Shown in pieces: positions 17,627 through 27,583 of a stretch of DNA of 64,000 bases. Every line of letters begins with the position of its first letter. Positions within the stretch are counted from its first letter, which is position 1. The notes under the pieces were generated by a model that did no database searches, was not told the DNA's origin, and saw only the letters and a list, made by a program, of their open reading frames with translations. This stretch comes from Rickettsiales bacterium. Its GTDB lineage: Bacteria > Pseudomonadota > Alphaproteobacteria > Rickettsiales > CANDYO01. The stretch covers positions 25,396 to 89,395 of the forward strand of contig JAOARE010000036.1 in assembly GCA_025210695.1 (NCBI GenBank). Direction: 5' to 3'. A program made the translations under genes and the position numbers.

Positions 17627-18415
17627 ATGGAATCTTTTGAACCTTTTTTAATCAATGCAATCATAGGTGGAATAGGAATAGCAATTATTGCTGGAATCTT
17701 AGGATCTTTTGTTCTATGGAAAAATATGGCTTATTTCGGTGATGCGTTGTCTCATAGTGCATTATTGGGAGTCACTATTGGAATTTTATTTCACATTAAT
17801 TTGTCCTTGGCAGTGGCGTTAATCGCCATTATTTTTGCGCTGGTTTTTAACCATAATAAATTTCGTTATTCTAGCGATACAACTTTAGGGATCTTATCGT
17901 ACTCAGCTCTTTCTTTAGCCATTATTTTAGCTTCTTATAGTAAATTAAAAATGGATTTAATGGGTTATCTCTTCGGTGATATTTTGGTGATTAATATAAA
18001 GGATATCTACTTATTGAGTATATGCATATGTATTGTATTACTATGGATGTATTTCAGTTGGACAAAATTAATTTTGTTTTGCGTGAGTGAAGAATTGCTT
18101 CAAGTTGAAGGGGGAAATAGTAGACTTATTAAACTATGCTTCACATTGATTTTAGCTTTATTTATAGCCATATCTTTTAAAATTGTAGGGGTGTTGTTAA
18201 TTACAGCAATGCTAATTATTCCTGCTGCTAGCTCTTTAAGTATTAGCAGGAGTCCTTTGCAAATGATTGTATATTCGATAATAATAGGATGTGTTTCAGT
18301 GGCAGGTGGAATTTCCTTAGCTATCGGATTGGATTTACCTAGTGGCCCTACAATTGTTATGATATCCTTGGGATGCTTTATTTTTACAAATATTGTTAGG
18401 CTTATGCGCTCTTGA
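17627..18415 (+). CDS. znuB: Zinc ABC transporter permease ZnuB
   Basis: A 262-residue multi-pass membrane protein of the ABC-3 family. The opening (FEPFLINAIIGGIGIAIIAG), the GDALSHSALLG motif with conserved His, and VGVLLITAMLIIPAASSL are diagnostic for ZnuB/MntB-type permeases. With ZnuA (encoded at 49.4 kb) and ZnuC (not in the window) it imports zinc. The ATG follows the preceding stop codon directly. It converges on ftsK with a 1-base gap. Confidence 0.92.
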   Translation: MESFEPFLINAIIGGIGIAIIAGILGSFVLWKNMAYFGDALSHSALLGVTIGILFHINLSLAVALIAIIFALVFNHNKFRYSSDTTLGILSYSALSLAIILASYSKLKMDLMGYLFGDILVINIKDIYLLSICICIVLLWMYFSWTKLILFCVSEELLQVEGGNSRLIKLCFTLILALFIAISFKIVGVLLITAMLIIPAASSLSISRSPLQMIVYSIIIGCVSVAGGISLAIGLDLPSGPTIVMISLGCFIFTNIVRLMRS

Positions 18416-18416
18416 G

Positions 18417-20603
18417 CTATATCAATATTTCTCGTTTTCCTGTATGATTGGGTTTGCTCACCAAGCCATCTTTTTCCATTTGTTCTATGATATTAGCTGC
18501 CCTATTATAGCCTATTTTAAGGCAGCGTTGTATAAAACTAGTTGAGGCCTTCCCTTCATGTTGGATAATTCTTATGGCTTCTTGATATAATTCATCTTGA
18601 TCAGGGGGTTGTTTGTTCCTTTCATTATAGTCGTTGCTAGTTTCATCTTCTGAAGTGATAGCTGTCATATAATCTGGTGTGCCTTGGGTTTTAAGGTATG
18701 ATACTACCTTTTCCACTTCATTGTCAGCTATGAATGGTCCATGAATACGTGTGATTTTACTTCCACCAGCCATAAAAAGCATATCCCCTTTGCCAAGCAA
18801 TTGTTCTGCTCCTTGCTCTCCTAATATGGTTCTACTATCAATCTTAGAAGTAACTTGGAAGCTTATTCTAGTTGGAAAATTAGCTTTTATAACGCCGGTG
18901 ATAACATCCACGGACGGACGTTGGGTGGCCATAATAAGATGAATTCCTGCAGCCCTCGCCATTTGAGCTAAGCGTTGAATGGAAGTTTCAATATCTTTTC
19001 CTGCAACTAACATTAAATCTGCCATTTCGTCAACAATAACCACAATAAAAGGTAATGTTTTCATATCTAATGGAACTTGTTCTATTTTAGGTTGTCCAGT
19101 TTCAGAGTCGAATCCAGTTTGAACCTTGCGTTGAATTATCTCACCATTATTAATTGCTTCTTTAATTTTATCGTTATAATTATGAATGTTTCTAACATTT
19201 AAATTAGACATTAATCGATAACGATTTTCCATTTCTTTTACGACCCATTTTAGTGCGACTACAGCTTTTCCAGGTTCGGTAACCACATTGGTTAGCAAGT
19301 GAGGAATTCCATCGTAAACCGAAAGCTCTAGCATTTTAGGGTCAACCATTATAAATTTACATTGGTCGGGAGGTAGAGCGTAAAGTAAAGAGAGAATCAT
19401 GGTGTTTATCGCAACAGATTTACCAGAGCCAGTAGTTCCTGCCACTAATAAATGAGGCATTCTAGCTAAATCGGTAACAATAACATTCCCTGATATATCT
19501 TTTCCTAATATAATTGGTAGTTCATAATTCTTATTTTTATACTCAGTTGATTCTAGTAATTCTTTTAAATAAACAGTTTCTCGTTGTTTGTTAGGGAGTT
19601 CAATTCCTATAGCATTGCGTCCAGGAATAACAGCAATTCTTGCAGATGTTGATCCCATAGAACGAGAAATATCATCAGATAATCCAATAATTCTAGAAGA
19701 TTTAGTTCCAGCTGCCGGCTCAAGTTCATATAAAGTTACTACTGGACCAGAAGAAGCTCCAGTTACGTCTCCTCTTACCCCAAAATCTGATAACACTTGT
19801 AATAATTCTCCTTTATTTTTTTTAATTGCAGAATTATTTTGATTGATCTTGTCAGTATTAACTGGAAAATCTTTTAATAAATTTGATGAAGGTAAAATAA
19901 ACCCATTAGCAATAGGATTATTCATAACTTTTCGTGGAGTAATTATTTCTTCTTTTTTAGGTTGAGAAGGAGTTTTTATAGCAGTAGATATTTTAGTTTT
20001 AAATGGTTGATCTTCTTTATTTGCTTTATTGAACTTAGCAATAATAATTTTTCCTATTCTTAGAATTACTTTAAAACAATAAGAGAATATTTGTGTAATA
20101 AATCTAAATATTGAGAACCAGTTTTCTTTAGATAAAGCCATAGCAAAATATAGGCTTATTATAAAAATAGTTATGCTTGAAAATAATATTATTTCTTTAG
20201 AAAAATATGATGTAAGGAATTCTAGCCATAATAGCCCTACAGCACCTCCGGTATATTTAAAATGGGCGGTAGTTAGATGAAAAAAACTTAGACTCAAAGA
20301 TACGGAGTTTAAGACAATTAGGACTGATAATATTCTTAGAAACCATAGTGAGATTTTTTCATGATAAAAATAAACGAAGCTCCAGCATAATGGTATTAAA
20401 ACTATAAAAGAACTTGCTAGACCAAATAATTGAAGAACAGAACTAGAAAAATATGCGCCTGGGGTTCCAGCAAAGTTTGTGGGGTCAGCATTGGTGGCTC
20501 TATTAAAGGAAGGGTCCATTTCATTGTAGCTTAATATAGCTGTAGCAAAAAATATGGATAGTCCTAAACAAATCGAGCTTTTTATTAATTTCAAATATGA
20601 CAT
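18417..20603 (-). CDS. ftsK: DNA translocase FtsK
   Basis: A 728-residue septal DNA pump. Four N-terminal transmembrane helices span roughly residues 8-160, then a short linker, the alpha/beta RecA-like motor with Walker A VAGTTGSGKSVAIN (about residue 390) and Walker B FIVVIVDEMADLM, then the C-terminal winged-helix gamma domain ending KPNHTGKREILI, which reads KOPS sites. The motor drives chromosome segregation and dimer resolution. Length is normal for rickettsial FtsK, with a short linker. Confidence 0.97.
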   Translation of the reverse strand: MSYLKLIKSSICLGLSIFFATAILSYNEMDPSFNRATNADPTNFAGTPGAYFSSSVLQLFGLASSFIVLIPLCWSFVYFYHEKISLWFLRILSVLIVLNSVSLSLSFFHLTTAHFKYTGGAVGLLWLEFLTSYFSKEIILFSSITIFIISLYFAMALSKENWFSIFRFITQIFSYCFKVILRIGKIIIAKFNKANKEDQPFKTKISTAIKTPSQPKKEEIITPRKVMNNPIANGFILPSSNLLKDFPVNTDKINQNNSAIKKNKGELLQVLSDFGVRGDVTGASSGPVVTLYELEPAAGTKSSRIIGLSDDISRSMGSTSARIAVIPGRNAIGIELPNKQRETVYLKELLESTEYKNKNYELPIILGKDISGNVIVTDLARMPHLLVAGTTGSGKSVAINTMILSLLYALPPDQCKFIMVDPKMLELSVYDGIPHLLTNVVTEPGKAVVALKWVVKEMENRYRLMSNLNVRNIHNYNDKIKEAINNGEIIQRKVQTGFDSETGQPKIEQVPLDMKTLPFIVVIVDEMADLMLVAGKDIETSIQRLAQMARAAGIHLIMATQRPSVDVITGVIKANFPTRISFQVTSKIDSRTILGEQGAEQLLGKGDMLFMAGGSKITRIHGPFIADNEVEKVVSYLKTQGTPDYMTAITSEDETSNDYNERNKQPPDQDELYQEAIRIIQHEGKASTSFIQRCLKIGYNRAANIIEQMEKDGLVSKPNHTGKREILI

Positions 20604-20901
20604 AGTTTAATTCTAAAATAAGGTTTCATTAATCTTTAGTCTATAATAGACAAAATACTGATATTTTTAAAGCCTTTAAGTAAGGGGGTGATATAAATAT
20701 GAATTCAGTTTAAATTTTGGTTGTTTTTAGAGTACTAGTAGATTAGTTGTAAGAGTATTCATTTTTCCTTGAGTGCCTTTTGTCAATAAAGGTTGCTTTG
20801 TAGATAAAGAATGTTTATCTGAAAGAATAAATTAGTAACATGGTGTAAAAAAATCAGACTAAATATTCTAATTTATACCTTTCTCTAGAGAGAGTTTTGT
20901 C
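20604..20901. other. Intergenic stretch between ftsK and the MFS gene
   Basis: About 300 bases of AT-rich sequence without a convincing reading frame. It must hold the ftsK promoter, because ftsK starts at 20603 and is read leftward. A small TCTCTAGAGA palindrome lies at 20883-20892 near the end of the MFS gene, without a following U tract. I see nothing else. Confidence 0.5.
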
Positions 20902-22146
20902 CTATAGATTTTCGTTTTCTTCATCGCTTCTTGGATCAAGCTCAGCTATCATTGGAGTTGTATGAACAGCTATCATGAAATTATTATTACTAACTCTTTC
21001 TTTTTGAGAGATACGATACATTAGAACGATTATTAAACATATAGCAATTGTAGAAAAATATATTGGTAAGCCTTTGTCACCTAAGAAATATATAAATATA
21101 GAAGCAAGAATTGGACCTGTAATAGCGCCCATTCCTTCTACAATAGATAAATTTTGACTAACTGATGTTACATTAGCACTACGTAAATTATCATAAACCA
21201 TGCTCAAAGCTATTGGGTAGAAAGTAAAGCTCATTCCACCTACAAAGAAATATGTTACTAATAAACTAGTGATTGATAAGTTATTCTGTCCTATAAACCC
21301 AGTAAATACAAATAACCCTCCTATAATTAAACTAACACCTAATATAACTTTACGTCGATCAAAGTTGTCTGATAATAAGCCAATTGGATATTGCAATGTC
21401 ATTCCTCCTATAAGAGTTATAAACATTAAATATGATGTATATTCAGGGCTCCCAGTTAATTCACTAAAAAATACTGGTAGTAAACTATAAATGACACTTA
21501 AAAATAATCCACTCACTATACAAATAGCTATACTAGAAGAAGCTACTTTAGCTAAAATAGACATGCTAACCAATTCTGGTTCATGATCTTGGGCTTTTCT
21601 ATTTCTTACCATGGCAACAGGAATTATTGAAAGAGAAACAAAAGTAGTTATAATAATAAATGGTAGTAAACTAGTAACGTTATATTTCTGAAGCAATAAT
21701 TGACTAAAAGCTTGTGCAGAAGAAAGCGCAACCATGTATAATGCTAATGTTGTGCCTCTTTTAGAGCAAGAACTGCAATTTAAAAGCCAACTTTCTACTG
21801 TTATATAGAATCCAGATAGAGCAACTCCAGCTATAAGTCTTAATATAAACCATAAGTAAACATTATCACTAAGTATATGGAGTAAACATACAGCATTAAA
21901 TAAGCCAACAAAAATGGTAAATACTCTAAGATGCCCTATTCTTGCAATAAGCTTTGTTATTTGTAGAGCTCCTACAACTAAACCAATATAATATGCAGAG
22001 GACACTACTCCAATTGTTTGTTCACTATGTCCAAAATCTTTCATTTTTATGGAAATAAAAGTTGTTAAATATCCATTTCCTAATATAAATAAGACCGTTG
22101 TAATTAATGGGGCTAAAATTGGACTAATATTTATACGCACTGACAC
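20902..22146 (-). CDS. MFS transporter (12-helix efflux or uptake permease, YcaD-like)
   Basis: A 414-residue protein with about twelve hydrophobic helices. The signature between helices 2 and 3 is IARIGHLRVFTIFVGLF, helix 4-5 has RLIAGVALSGFYITVESWL, and the second half repeats with PIGLLSDNFDRRKVILG. VESWL after helix 4 is typical of the YcaD/UMF subfamily of the major facilitator superfamily. The substrate cannot be told. The start is GTG at 22146. A perfect palindrome lies 23 bases upstream, a candidate operator. The only other MFS sequence in the window, at 26 kb, is broken. Confidence 0.88.
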   Translation of the reverse strand: MSVRINISPILAPLITTVLFILGNGYLTTFISIKMKDFGHSEQTIGVVSSAYYIGLVVGALQITKLIARIGHLRVFTIFVGLFNAVCLLHILSDNVYLWFILRLIAGVALSGFYITVESWLLNCSSCSKRGTTLALYMVALSSAQAFSQLLLQKYNVTSLLPFIIITTFVSLSIIPVAMVRNRKAQDHEPELVSMSILAKVASSSIAICIVSGLFLSVIYSLLPVFFSELTGSPEYTSYLMFITLIGGMTLQYPIGLLSDNFDRRKVILGVSLIIGGLFVFTGFIGQNNLSITSLLVTYFFVGGMSFTFYPIALSMVYDNLRSANVTSVSQNLSIVEGMGAITGPILASIFIYFLGDKGLPIYFSTIAICLIIVLMYRISQKERVSNNNFMIAVHTTPMIAELDPRSDEENENL

Positions 22147-22168
22147 AAGCTCATTAACATTTATATTA

Positions 22169-22188
22169 AGGAGTATAATAATACTCCT
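22169..22188. promoter_or_regulatory. Perfect palindrome upstream of the MFS gene
   Basis: Two 8-base arms, AGGAGTAT and ATACTCCT, separated by AATA. The site lies 22-42 bases before the GTG start of the minus-strand MFS gene. It could be an operator bound by a dimeric repressor, or form a hairpin in the 5' leader. There is no adjacent regulator gene. Confidence 0.4.
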
Positions 22189-22965
22189 GGCGAAAGTTAT
22201 TCATTATAATAGATCAGCGTAAAATACTATATAGTTTACTAATGACATTCAATATGTAATAAATAATTACTATAATATAGTACACTTTATAAATTTCTAA
22301 ATATATTTATGTGCATTTAAGTTTTAAATATAACTTCTTTATCATATCTGAAGCATAGCGACAACATATTTATTAAAATATAAAAACAACCTAGGCTTAA
22401 TATCTTACGGCTGATATTTTTATGAAAATTGATTTTTTCTAAAAGATAAAAATAAAATATCTCAAGTTTCAATATCTTCTCTTAAGTCTTGTTTAAAAAT
22501 GAGATTTCTACAGGCACAGACAAATAATTTGTAGCTTATTGAAAATAAAGGCATTCTAAATATAACTTGTAACCCTATGTTAAAGGAGTTGAGTCATGAA
22601 TTTTTTTAAGGTGTCGTAATTTCAAATTTGAAGTCTATTTGCAATAGTGCTTATATTAGGTTATGAGGATAACAGAAGCTACACCTCTAATGGGGATAAC
22701 ACAAGATGAAGCAGTTCTCGGTGACGATCATTTAGATTTTTATAAACTTTTATTAGGATGGTCATTATAATACTTTGATACTTAAGACCTAACTTTAGGT
22801 AGAAATGATACATCAGTTTCAGGGATAGAAAAATTTTATTTTATTTGCAGCAGTGCCTTTAATAATTGAGTGGAAAAGATAGGTGTTTATTGGTATAAAA
22901 GATATTATCTATATTGTCATTGTTGGCTATATTAAGTTCTAAGGTAGTTATGTATGGAATTATAA
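22189..22965. other. Gene-poor stretch with unidentified coding relics upstream of mreD
   Basis: About 780 bases without an intact gene. The first 350 bases are extremely AT-rich. Between roughly 22670 and 22930 on the plus strand one frame gives gene-like stretches broken by stops (for example ATPLMGITQDEAV, then DDHLDFYKLLLG, later TLGRNDTSVSGIEKFYF), which looks like a decayed protein-coding gene, but I cannot name its family. In most alphaproteobacteria mreB and mreC would precede mreD here; I could not recognise either in the remains. Confidence 0.4.
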
Positions 22966-23499
22966 ATGATTAAAAAATTTGTCAAGAAGTTTTCTCGCTT
23001 GTTTTCTAATATACAGTTTGAAATCATTCCTGTAATAACAGTTTTACTCAGTATTTTTGCTTCTATTTTTCCATATAAGATAAGTAATATATCTATGTTG
23101 ATTCCTTTTTTTACGCCGATGGTAATTTATTTTTGGTCTATTTATCAACCTCAAAATTTGCCTTATATTGCAGTGTTATTATTAGGGTTGTTTAAAGACA
23201 TTATGGAGAATAATACTGTTGGAATAAGTGCGATATGCTTGTTGTTATTCCAGGTGATGGTTAGCTCTCAGAGGCATTATATTATTAATTATAACTTCAT
23301 TGTAATATGGGCTGGTTTTATTTTTTTCTTAAGCGTAATATTATTTATGCCATCGATGTTAGTTCACTTTAGCATTGATATCCACGCATATAAACTCAGT
23401 GTTATTCTTAGTCAGTGGTTAATTACTGTTTTTGTATACGTTCCTGTTCATTGGGGGCTGGTTAAATTAAATAACTTGAAGGCCTTGTCGAATGAGTAA
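22966..23499 (+). CDS. mreD: Rod shape-determining protein MreD-like
   Basis: A 177-residue protein with five or six hydrophobic helices and the MreD-type central motif PYIAVLLLGLFKDIMENNTVGISAICLLLFQ (shown here in part; the GLxxD and GxxA/S positions are kept). MreD is a membrane component of the rod complex that controls lateral wall synthesis. Identification rests on helix pattern, this motif and the position directly before mrdA, whose start overlaps the mreD stop. mreB and mreC are absent locally. Confidence 0.75.
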   Translation: MIKKFVKKFSRLFSNIQFEIIPVITVLLSIFASIFPYKISNISMLIPFFTPMVIYFWSIYQPQNLPYIAVLLLGLFKDIMENNTVGISAICLLLFQVMVSSQRHYIINYNFIVIWAGFIFFLSVILFMPSMLVHFSIDIHAYKLSVILSQWLITVFVYVPVHWGLVKLNNLKALSNE

Positions 23500-25282
23500 G
23501 AAACACACTCAGAAAGATAGATTTATTAGAAGGTCTCTAGTATTAGGAGCTTGTAAGTCAACATTGCTTGTTGGCTTGTTTAGCAGAATGTTTTATTTGC
23601 TAATTATCAGCAATAAATAATTTACAAAATTAGCAGACAAGAACAGAATTAGATCTGAGCTTATACCAGCTTCAAGAGGGAAAATTTTTGATAGAAATAA
23701 TATTATACTTGCTTCTAATGAGCCTAATTATTCTTTGGTTTTTGAGAAAGTTGGAATAAATGACGCTAATAAAAATTATCAAGTTGTTACAGCAATAGGA
23801 AAAATTTTAGATTTAGGTGTTGAAGATGAAGATGAATTATTTAATCGGATCAACGGCCTGTCTGTGGGAGAGGTTTTATTAATAAAAGACAATCTTGCAT
23901 GGACAGAGCTTGTTGCATTAGAAGTTAATATTTATGATCTACAAGGGGCTTCAATAAAAACAGGTTTTAGCAGGCTATACCCATATGGAAGTATAGCTAG
24001 TCATATTATAGGGTATTTAGGTAGTGCTTCAGATAAAGATATCACAAAGCATTCAATGACATTATACCCAAACTTAAAGATTGGAAAAAATGGTGTTGAA
24101 AAAACTCAAGAAAAGTTATTGCAAGGTATAACTGGTGTACAAAAAATAGAAGTAAACGCTAGAGGAAAGATAATCAAAGAAGTTTCAACTCTAGCTAGCG
24201 CGCCGGGGAAAGACATTAAGATTTCTCTGGATATTAATCTTCAGAGAAAGATTGATAAACTATTAGGCGATCAAACGGGAGTAATTTTAGCATCTAAGAT
24301 TTCTAGTGGGGATATTATTGCTGCAGTTTCTAAGCCGGAGTTTAATCTTAATTTGTTTAATAATGGTATTTCTACTTCAAATTGGAATAAACTGCTTAAT
24401 GATCCAGAATTGCCATTAATTAATAGAGTGGTCTCTCTTACTTATCCTCCTGGATCTGGTTTTAAAATTAATGCAGCAGTTGCTGCATTAAAGCAAGGCT
24501 TCAATCCAGATACTACTTTTACTTGCCCAGGGTATCATGTTGTTGGTGATCGTGTTTTTCGATGTTGGAAAAGTACGGGGCATGGTAAAATAAATCTCTA
24601 TCAGGCCATCGCGGGGTCATGCAATGTTTATTTTTGGAATATTGCTAGAATAATAGGTGTTCAGCCTATAGCTGATACTGCTCGTCAGATGGGGTATGGA
24701 AGTCAATTACTTAATGGTGAATTACCAAGAGAGCAGGAGGGGATTATTCCTGATGCAGATTGGAAAAAAATGGTCATAGGTAGTAATTGGACTTTAGCTG
24801 ACACTATTAATACGGTAATAGGGCAGGGATATGTGGAGGCCACTCCAATACAAATCTTAACTATGGTAACTAGGATTGCTTCTGGGAAACAAATGGTCCC
24901 TAGTTTTATTAATTCTTTGGAAAACAAAGAATTTTCTTCTTTAGGACTTGATAGTGAATTGAAAATAGTGCAAAAAGGGATGGAGATGGCTGTTAATGCT
25001 CCAGGTGGAACTGCTTATCGACATAGAATAATTGATCCTAACTTAGCAATGGCTGGGAAAACGGGTACTTGTCAGGTGATTTCTAAAAGGTATAAGAATG
25101 ATGACTTAAGTAAAGAAAATGTGATGAAAAAAATTAGGAATCATGGTATATTTGTGGCATATGCTCCTTTAGTAAAGCCTGAATATGCTTTTTGTGGAAT
25201 TATTGAACATGGTGGATTTCCTTCATTAGCAATTAAAATTGCTAATGAAGTGCTAACAGAAGCCCAAGTAAAAAATTTTTAA
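23492..25282 (+). pseudogene. mrdA: Penicillin-binding protein 2 with an in-frame stop codon
   Basis: The frame starts with ATG at 23492, overlapping mreD, and encodes MSKKHTQKDRFIRRSLVLG and a hydrophobic anchor, then meets TAA at 23618-23620 (codon 43). Past the stop the same frame continues without interruption to 25282: FTKLADKNRIR, ASRGKIFDRN, the PBP dimerisation domain, and a full transpeptidase domain with PPGSGFK (active Ser codon 24455-24457), the GSCNVYFWN SxN motif and AGKTGTC. PBP2 normally reads YxTLADxNR at the stop position, so a single base change explains it. The downstream frame from the ATG at 23735 (515 codons) would lack the membrane anchor. Either a recent pseudogene, a read-through gene, or a sequence error. 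Confidence 0.85.
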
Positions 25283-25313
25283 ATAGTAGTGAATTAGAGG
25301 ACTTATATATCTT

Positions 25314-25943
25314 ATGGCAGAAGTTATTCGTGAATTAAATGATTACGCCTTAAAAAAAATAGTCAGAGTTATTGATGATGGTGGAGTTGTGGCATTCCCT
25401 ACAGAAACAGTATATGCACTTGCTGCTGATGCTGGTAACCCTCAAGCTGTTGAAAAAATTTATGAAGTAAAGCGCAGGGCTAATGATAAACCTCTGCCTG
25501 TATTAGTGGGGGATGTTTATCAAGCAAAAAGAATAGTTGAGTTTGATGATAGGGCGAAGAAACTAGCTCTTATATTATTTCCTGGTCCTATTACTATAGT
25601 CCTAAAAACAAAAATACATAGCAATCTGGCTAAAAATGTTAATCAAGCAATTGGAACTGTTGGTATTAGAATGCCAAATAGTATTCCGGCATTAAAAATT
25701 CTTCAGGCAGTCGGCAGGCCTTTGGTAGGAACAAGTGCTAATATTAGCAACACTCAAAGTGCTGTTGATGCTTATCAGGTTCTGGCTGAATTTGATAATA
25801 AAATTGATATCGTAATAGATAAAGGAGCAACAGAAATTGGCATTGCTTCAACAATTGTAGATCTTACAACAGAGGACACAAAAATACTACGTGAAGGTGC
25901 TATTCCAAGTCAGAGAATACTAGATATTCTTTCTATAAGATAA
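25314..25943 (+). CDS. tsaC: L-threonylcarbamoyladenylate synthase (Sua5/YciO/YrdC family)
   Basis: A 209-residue enzyme that makes threonylcarbamoyl-AMP for the t6A37 modification of ANN-decoding tRNAs. The YrdC motifs are intact: DGGVVAFPTETVYALAADA, KRRANDKPLPVLV, FPGPITIVL, GTVGIRMPN and the RPLVGTSANIS ATP-binding loop. It lacks the extra C-terminal domain of long Sua5 proteins. It is the only clearly intact gene between two broken ones. Confidence 0.93.
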   Translation: MAEVIRELNDYALKKIVRVIDDGGVVAFPTETVYALAADAGNPQAVEKIYEVKRRANDKPLPVLVGDVYQAKRIVEFDDRAKKLALILFPGPITIVLKTKIHSNLAKNVNQAIGTVGIRMPNSIPALKILQAVGRPLVGTSANISNTQSAVDAYQVLAEFDNKIDIVIDKGATEIGIASTIVDLTTEDTKILREGAIPSQRILDILSIR

Positions 25944-25983
25944 TAAGAGCTTAAAACTTATTATATTAACCAGGAGTAAAGTT

Positions 25984-26787
25984 TATGAAGTGGACATTTG
26001 CTAGTTGCATGCCTTATGGTAACAATTATGTTTATGGATATCTTAGGTGGGGCGGAAATAGATTTATTCACACCCAGCTTTCCAGAATTACAAGCTCAAT
26101 TTAATTTATCCCCTTTCTTGGTAGAAGGATTACTTTCGATAAATTTAATAGGTTTTTGTTTGAGTTTATTCTTTATCGGGGGATTAGCGGACAGATATGG
26201 TCGTAAGCTAATTATTTTTATATGCCTTATTAAATGGGTTGGTTAGCGTTTCTATAGCAGTGGCCCCATTATTGGAAGTGTTATAACTATACATTATCAC
26301 TGACAGGGAAATTTTATGGCTCTTTTAATTTTAGGGCTAGTGGTTTTGTGTATGACTGTATTTTTTGTGCCAAATTATCAATTAGATAATTCTAAGAATG
26401 AGTCTTTTTTATCTGGATATGTTTCTATATTAAAATCAAAATATATGATGCTAATGTATTCTTATTATTTATCTATTGTAGGATTAGTTGTTTTTTTTAT
26501 TAATGATGGTATTGGATGTTAAAAGTCCATTATTAATAGCTTTGTCTTTTGCTTTTTATAGTATAGGAACTATAATCCCAATTATGTTGATTTACCCTAT
26601 ATGTATTAACTTTAAAAAGCGTGTAAAAGCAAAGACATCATCAATTATTGGTATTATGCGTCTTGTTTTTACAGCCATAGGTCTTCAAGTGGTGGGATAT
26701 TTTTACCAAGGGTCATTCCAACAATATAGGAATTATTCTTTCTATAACTATTTTTATTTCAATTGTAACTTTATTTTTTATTATTAA
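25984..26787 (+). pseudogene. Collapsed MFS drug-efflux transporter (Bcr/CflA-like)
   Basis: Three pieces of one transporter. Piece one (about 25984-26246) holds helices 1-2 and the loop GGLADRYGRKLIIF, preceded by DLFTPSFPELQAQFNLSP, typical of the Bcr/CflA drug-resistance group. Piece two (26316-26522), in the same frame after an internal loss that removed about helices 3-6, begins a helix and the SGYVSILKSKYMMLMYSYYLS block. A frameshift near 26500 moves to piece three (to 26787) with the last helices. Total length is about two thirds of an intact gene. Not functional. Confidence 0.8.
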
Positions 26788-26925
26788 AACCAATAAAATT
26801 ATGGGGTTCACTATAGAATAAGAGTTGCTATTAAAAAAAATACTTGAATAGTAAATCTTTGCTTGCAAAATTTTTTAAAAAATGTATTGTCTATTTTTTA
26901 GAATTAATATTTGGAGTGTTTCTCT

Positions 26926-27300
26926 ATGCCTCTTTACGAGACAATATTTATTACAAGACAAGAAGTGTCTTTAAACGATGTAGAAAAATTCACAGCTAAT
27001 TTTAGCAAGATTTTAACTGATAATGGTGGGACTATTGTTAAAATAGAGCAATGGGGATTAAGAGATTTAGCTTACCCTATTAAGAAGTCTAATAAGGCCT
27101 ATTATACTATGTTAGCTATAGATTCACCTTATGGAGCTGTTAAAGAAATGGAAGCAAAGTTAGCTTTAAGTGAAGATATTTTAAGGCATGTAACAGTTAA
27201 AGTTGAAAAAATTAGTAAAAATCCATCTGCTCCTATAGCTAGACCTTCTTCTAATGAAGATGCTGTAGTTGAAGACGCTAAAGTAGATAAGGGAGAATAA
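26926..27300 (+). CDS. rpsF: Small ribosomal subunit protein bS6
   Basis: A 124-residue protein starting MPLYETIFITRQEVS, with the S6 core IVKIEQWGLRDLAYPIKKSNKAYY and a C-terminal acidic tail. The ATG at 26926, 8 bases after GGAG, is preferred over an in-frame ATG 15 bases earlier. First gene of rpsF-rpsR-rplI; bS6 pairs with bS18 on the 30S platform. Confidence 0.96.
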   Translation: MPLYETIFITRQEVSLNDVEKFTANFSKILTDNGGTIVKIEQWGLRDLAYPIKKSNKAYYTMLAIDSPYGAVKEMEAKLALSEDILRHVTVKVEKISKNPSAPIARPSSNEDAVVEDAKVDKGE

Positions 27301-27303
27301 TCG

Positions 27304-27555
27304 ATGAAAGCATCTACGCCGGACATGAAAAAGAAAGTTTTTTTTAGACGTTTTAATAAGGGGTGTCCTTTAACAGGAAGTGCAGCACCTGAGATTGATT
27401 ATAAAGATACAAAATTAATGCAAAGATTTATTTCTGCTAGAGGTAGAATTTTGCCAAGAAGAATTACTGGTGTTTGTGCGTCTAAGCATAGAAAATTAGT
27501 TCAAGCTATAAAAACAGCTAGGGTTTTGGCCATGTTGCCATATTCTGATGTATAA
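27304..27555 (+). CDS. rpsR: Small ribosomal subunit protein bS18
   Basis: An 83-residue basic protein with the S18 core [35 protein letters not shown] (in part) and the final helix [13 protein letters not shown]. It starts 3 bases after the rpsF stop and assembles with bS6. Confidence 0.97.
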   Translation: MKASTPDMKKKVFFRRFNKGCPLTGSAAPEIDYKDTKLMQRFISARGRILPRRITGVCASKHRKLVQAIKTARVLAMLPYSDV

Positions 27556-27583
27556 ATTTAAGACTTGAAGTTAGAGGAAAGAA

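Noticed and set aside
22189..22965. Possible tRNA or small RNA gene in the long gap upstream of mreD
   Set aside because: I searched for a TTCGANTC-type T loop and cloverleaf stems and found none; only AT-rich sequence and coding relics.
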